From Burkholderiaceae bacterium (GTDB lineage Bacteria > Pseudomonadota > Gammaproteobacteria > Burkholderiales > Burkholderiaceae_C): a DNA stretch of 8,214 nt. The position numbers and the translations under genes are program-made. How positions within the stretch are numbered: the first letter of the stretch is position 1; each line of letters begins with the position of its first letter. The notes beneath the pieces were generated by a model. That model worked only from the letters and a program-made list of their open reading frames with translations, was not told where the DNA came from and made no database searches. The DNA lies in NCBI GenBank assembly GCA_030726195.1, contig JANREF010000092.1:1-8214 (forward strand). Reading direction: 5' to 3'. Shown here one piece after another: positions 5,256 to 8,214 of the stretch.

Positions 5256-7052
5256 ATGAGCTACACACTAGACCAACTCAACACCGCCTCGCACGAAGAG
5301 GCCTGCGCCATGCTGGCGGGCTTGTACGAGCACACGCCATGGATTGCCGAGCAAGCGCTGCAGCAACGCCCGTTTGCATCGCTGGCTGCGCTCAAACACG
5401 CCATGACGCTGGTACTGGACGAGGCAGGTGTAGATGCCAAGCTTGCACTCATTCGCGCTCACCCAGAGCTTGCGGGCAAAGCCATGCAGAGCAACACGCT
5501 CACGGCCGAGTCCACCAACGAGCAAAGCAAAGCGGGCCTGACCAACTGCACACCCGACGAGCTGGCGCACATCCAAAGTCTCAACCGCCAATACCTAGAC
5601 AAATTTAACTTTCCATTTGTTGTGGCCGTGCGCGGCCCACGCGGCACGGGCTTGAGCAAAGCGCATATCGTGGCCACGGTGGAGCGCCGCCTGCGCAACC
5701 ATCCGGACTTCGAGCGCGAAGAGTGTGTGCGCAACATACACCGCATTGCTGAGATTCGCCTGAACGACAAATTCGGCGTCACACCGACGCAGGGCAACTT
5801 GGTGTGGGACTGGCACGAAGACCTCGCGCAATACTCAGACCCTGGCTACGCACAGCGCGGTGAACTCACGGTCACCTACCTCACACCTGCACACCAACAA
5901 ACAGCAGCCAGCATTGCGGCAACCATGCGCGAGTGCGGCTTTGACAGCGTGCACATCGACGCGGTGGGCAACGTGGTGGGCGTGTACCAAGCCCACCAAA
6001 CCACGGCGCACACCCAAACCTTGCTCACGGGCTCGCACTACGACACGGTTCGCAATGCTGGCAAATACGATGGCCGCTTGGGCATTTATGTGCCCATGGC
6101 CTGCGTGCGCGCCTTGCACGCACAAGGCAAGCGACTGCCCTTTCACTTGGAGGTGGTGGGGTTTGCCGAGGAAGAGGGTCAACGCTACAAAGCCACCTTC
6201 TTGGGCTCAGGCGCGTTGGTTGGCCAATTCGACCCATCATGGCTGGACCAACTGGACGCCGACGGCATCTCCATGCGCCAAGCCATGGCGCAAGCAGGCT
6301 TAAACGAGGCCGATATTGCCAACATCAAACGCGACGTCAGCCGCTACCTAGGCTTTGTGGAAGTACACATTGAACAAGGCCCCGTGCTCAACGAACTGAA
6401 CCTGCCACTGGGCGTGGTCACCTCCATCAATGGCAGCGTGCGCTACTTGGCCAGCATCACTGGCACCGCCAGCCACGCGGGCACCACGCCCATGAGCCGA
6501 CGCCGCGATGCGGTCGCGGCCTTTGCAGAGTTCGCCAGTTTTGTCGAACAGCGCGCAGCACAGGACGGCGACTCGGTAGCCACCATTGGCATGCTGGCGG
6601 TACCCAGCGGCTCTATCAATGTGGTGCCAGGTCAATGCCAATTCAGCCTTGACATGCGCGCGCCCAACGACAGACAGCGCGACGCCCTGCATGACGACAT
6701 CGTGAAAGCCTTGCAAACCATTTGTGCCAAGCGCGGTGTGCACTACACACTAGACCTCACCGTTCGTGCCAGTGCAGCACCCAGCGCCCCCGACTGGCAA
6801 ACACGTTGGGAAGCGGCCGTGCAATCCACCGGACTGCCCGTTTTTTGCCTGCCCAGTGGCGCAGGCCATGACGCCATGAAGCTGCATGAAGCCATGCCAC
6901 AAGCCATGCTCTTTGTGCGCGGCGAAAACGCAGGCATCAGCCACAACCCCCTGGAGTCCACCACCAGTGACGACATGCAACTGTGCGTGGACGCTTTTAT
7001 GCACCTGCTGCACCAGCTGGATCAGGTGAGTCAGGTGCGTCAGGTGGCCTAG
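5256..7052 (+). CDS. uraD-allC: Bifunctional OHCU decarboxylase / allantoate amidohydrolase fusion
   Basis: 598 aa, two enzymes in one chain. Residues 1-~172 are UraD (OHCU to S-allantoin): Tyr-Glu-His-Thr-Pro-Trp, His69-Pro-Glu-Leu-Ala-Gly (catalytic His by family), Glu89 in Asn-Glu-Gln, and Ile-Arg-Leu-Asn-Asp-Lys-Phe-Gly at its end. After a ~30-residue linker, ~200-590 is an M20-type allantoate amidohydrolase (allantoate to ureidoglycine, CO2 and ammonia): His261 in Gly-Ser-His-Tyr-Asp-Thr, bridging Asp272 in Tyr-Asp-Gly-Arg-Leu-Gly, Glu306-Glu307, His371 in Val-His-Ile-Glu-Gln-Gly-Pro, lid His407, His538, and His563 in Ser-His-Asn-Pro. All expected metal ligands are present. The start at 5256 is preferred over the in-frame ATG at 5205 because UraD proteins begin Met-Ser-(x)-Thr-Leu-Asp; neither has a Shine-Dalgarno. 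The fused activities flank the allantoinase step, whose gene just upstream is broken. The last nine residues are a tandem Gln-Val repeat. Confidence 0.95.
   Translation: MSYTLDQLNTASHEEACAMLAGLYEHTPWIAEQALQQRPFASLAALKHAMTLVLDEAGVDAKLALIRAHPELAGKAMQSNTLTAESTNEQSKAGLTNCTPDELAHIQSLNRQYLDKFNFPFVVAVRGPRGTGLSKAHIVATVERRLRNHPDFEREECVRNIHRIAEIRLNDKFGVTPTQGNLVWDWHEDLAQYSDPGYAQRGELTVTYLTPAHQQTAASIAATMRECGFDSVHIDAVGNVVGVYQAHQTTAHTQTLLTGSHYDTVRNAGKYDGRLGIYVPMACVRALHAQGKRLPFHLEVVGFAEEEGQRYKATFLGSGALVGQFDPSWLDQLDADGISMRQAMAQAGLNEADIANIKRDVSRYLGFVEVHIEQGPVLNELNLPLGVVTSINGSVRYLASITGTASHAGTTPMSRRRDAVAAFAEFASFVEQRAAQDGDSVATIGMLAVPSGSINVVPGQCQFSLDMRAPNDRQRDALHDDIVKALQTICAKRGVHYTLDLTVRASAAPSAPDWQTRWEAAVQSTGLPVFCLPSGAGHDAMKLHEAMPQAMLFVRGENAGISHNPLESTTSDDMQLCVDAFMHLLHQLDQVSQVRQVA
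7023..7049 (+). repeat. (CAGGTGNNN)3 repeat at the 3' end of uraD-allC
   Basis: Three 9-bp units (CAGGTGAGT, CAGGTGCGT, CAGGTGGCC) end right at the TAG stop and code for Gln-Val-Ser, Gln-Val-Arg, Gln-Val-Ala. They look like slippage-added codons beyond the folded domain. Confidence 0.8.
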
Positions 7053-7110
7053 GTCGGTCGCTGAACGGCCAAGCATCTGCGTTCATCGTCAACGTGCACT
7101 TCAGCTTGCA

Positions 7111-7170
7111 CTTCAACTTCAACTTCAACTTCAACTTCAATTTCAACTTCAACTTCAATTTCAACTTCAC
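7111..7170. repeat. Ten-unit CTTCAA hexanucleotide array
   Basis: Ten 6-bp units: five perfect CTTCAA, then TTTCAA, two CTTCAA, TTTCAA, and a final CTTCAC. A degenerate CACTTCAGCTTG precedes it. It fills most of the 143-bp gap between uraD-allC and the M20 gene, ending 25 bp before the latter's start. The M20 frame is open through the array and would read it as alternating Phe-Asn, but the Shine-Dalgarno lies downstream of the array, so it is most likely untranslated leader. Confidence 0.95.
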
Positions 7171-7185
7171 ACCGCATAACAATTT

Positions 7186-7190
7186 AGGAG
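7186..7190 (+). promoter_or_regulatory. Shine-Dalgarno fixing the M20 gene start
   Basis: AGGAG, 5 nt before the GTG at 7196, is the strongest ribosome-binding site on the + strand of this window. It decides the GTG start over upstream in-frame candidates such as the GTG at 7094, which would translate the hexanucleotide array. Confidence 0.75.
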
Positions 7191-7195
7191 ACACC

Positions 7196-8214
7196 GTGGC
7201 ACAACAACCCAACGCAGCACACGCACAAGACTTTGCAGACATCGACGCCTGGATTGACCAGCACTTTGACGAGCAGGTTCAGTTTTTAAAACAACTCGTA
7301 GCCGTGCCCACCGACACACCACCGGGCAACAACACACCGCACGCAATGCGCACAGCCGAGCTGCTGCAGCAGTTTGGCTACACCGCCGAGCAACACGCGC
7401 CACCACCCGAGCTGGTGCAAGACAACGGCTTGCAATCTGTGACCAACTTGATTGTGAGACGGCCTTTTGGCAGCGGCGGGAAAACCATTGCGCTCAACGC
7501 CCACGGCGACGTGGTGCCCCCCGGAGAAGGCTGGACACACGACCCCTACGGTGGCGAGGTGGTGAATGGCAAGATGTACGGGCGCGCCACCGCCGTGAGC
7601 AAGGGCGACTTTTCAACCTTCACGTTCGCCGTGCGCGCGATCGAGGCTTTGGCCTCGCGCGCGCAGCTCAAAGGCAATGTCGAACTGCACTTCACCTACG
7701 ACGAAGAGTTTGGCGGCGCGCTTGGCCCAGACTACTTGCTGGCGCAGAACCTGACCAAGCCGGACCTCATGATCGCTGCAGGTTTCAGCTACCAAGTGGT
7801 GACCGCGCACAACGGCTGCTTGCAAATGGAAGTCACCGTCAACGGCAACATGGCCCACGCGGCCATCCCCGATTCCGGCGTGGATGCACTGCAAGGTGCC
7901 AACGGCATTTTGAGTGCGCTGTACGCGCAAAACGATCTGTACAAACAGATCAGCTCGCAGGTCGAAGGCATCAACCACCCCTACCTCAACGTCGGCATGA
8001 TCAGCGGCGGCACCAACACCAATGTGGTGCCAGGCAAAGTGGTGTTCAAAGTCGACAGGCGCATGATCCCAGAGGAAAACCCCGCCGAGGTAGAGGCCAA
8101 CTTGCACCAAGTCATGCAAGACGCAGTCGCCGCCTTCAACAAGGGCCGCACTGACGCGGGCATCAGCATCACCATCAAACGCATGCTGCTGTGCAACGCC
8201 ATGAAGCCGTTGGC
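7196..8214 (+). CDS. M20 (ArgE/DapE-type) metallopeptidase-like protein, 3' partial
   Basis: 339 aa are visible; the frame runs off the right edge and should need roughly 60-80 more codons. M20 marks: Ala-His103-Gly-Asp105-Val-Val-Pro-Pro-Gly, Asp169-Glu170-Glu171-Phe-Gly-Gly, and the lid-domain block Gly-Asn-Met-Ala-His221-Ala-Ala-Ile-Pro-Asp-Ser-Gly-Val-Asp, then Gly-Gly-Thr-Asn-Thr-Asn-Val-Val-Pro-Gly. Two canonical metal carboxylates are not where expected: the Gly-Arg-Gly-x-x-Asp-x-Lys-Gly motif reads Gly129-Arg-Ala-Thr-Ala-Val134-Ser-Lys-Gly-Asp138 (Val in place of the bridging Asp), and the usual Gly-Glu-Pro-Thr is Ala-Gly-Phe-Ser (195-198). From memory a Burkholderiales subfamily shares this pattern. 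As the next gene after uraD-allC it may act on a ureido or carbamoyl intermediate, but the substrate is unknown. Confidence 0.88.
   Translation, partial: MAQQPNAAHAQDFADIDAWIDQHFDEQVQFLKQLVAVPTDTPPGNNTPHAMRTAELLQQFGYTAEQHAPPPELVQDNGLQSVTNLIVRRPFGSGGKTIALNAHGDVVPPGEGWTHDPYGGEVVNGKMYGRATAVSKGDFSTFTFAVRAIEALASRAQLKGNVELHFTYDEEFGGALGPDYLLAQNLTKPDLMIAAGFSYQVVTAHNGCLQMEVTVNGNMAHAAIPDSGVDALQGANGILSALYAQNDLYKQISSQVEGINHPYLNVGMISGGTNTNVVPGKVVFKVDRRMIPEENPAEVEANLHQVMQDAVAAFNKGRTDAGISITIKRMLLCNAMKPL

Noticed and set aside
7111..7170. CRISPR array
   Set aside because: Units are 6 bp with no spacers and no cas genes nearby; this is a microsatellite.
6997..7242. - strand frame with a Lys-Leu repeat peptide
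   Set aside because: The repeat peptide arises purely from reading the CTTCAA array backwards, and the frame overlaps two real + strand genes.
7613..8119. 168-codon open frame on the - strand within the M20 gene
   Set aside because: It is the complement of a well-conserved M20 coding sequence and shows no independent domain or ribosome-binding signal.

Overview
The window looks like a chromosomal segment of a Burkholderiales betaproteobacterium, probably Comamonadaceae. This is inferred from moderately GC-rich codon use, the SHP/DHC/cytochrome b561 gene trio, and a urate-degradation cluster with a UraD-AllC fusion followed by an M20 peptidase-like gene. No RNA gene, transposase, CRISPR array or phage gene is visible.

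Left part (1-2595, + strand). The 3' portion of a proline-rich lipoprotein with a TonB-C-like tail runs in from the left edge. After a 200-bp gap with an 11-bp-period direct repeat (a possible PmrA/QseB-type box) come three co-directional redox genes: an SHP-type oxygen-binding monohaem cytochrome c (DUF1924), a dihaem cytochrome c (DHC) and a membrane cytochrome b561. Electrons are expected to pass from the quinone pool through cytochrome b561 and DHC to SHP in the periplasm. An inverted repeat at 2628-2654 separates this trio from the convergent next gene.

Right part (2684-8214). This is a purine/urate catabolism locus. 5-hydroxyisourate hydrolase (uraH, - strand) is divergent from an FCD-type GntR regulator. 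After the regulator, on the + strand, come a PuuE-type allantoinase interrupted by an in-frame TAA, a fused OHCU decarboxylase-allantoate amidohydrolase, and an M20 metallopeptidase-like gene cut by the right edge. Together they would convert 5-hydroxyisourate to OHCU, S-allantoin, allantoate and ureidoglycine. The allantoin-to-allantoate step is the one whose gene is broken. A perfect 10-bp palindrome, TTGTATACAA, lies in the uraH-gntR divergent promoter and again inside uraH, and is a good candidate operator for the GntR protein.

A recurring oddity is the density of short tandem repeats: a serine-coding polypyrimidine tract in the SHP leader, (GCCT)4, a 7-bp and an 8-bp repeat before puuE, a decayed 6-bp CAT-register array before uraD-allC, a 9-bp repeat at the 3' end of that gene, and a 60-bp CTTCAA array just before the M20 gene. 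Several genes also lack a recognisable Shine-Dalgarno sequence and sit behind A/C-rich leaders.
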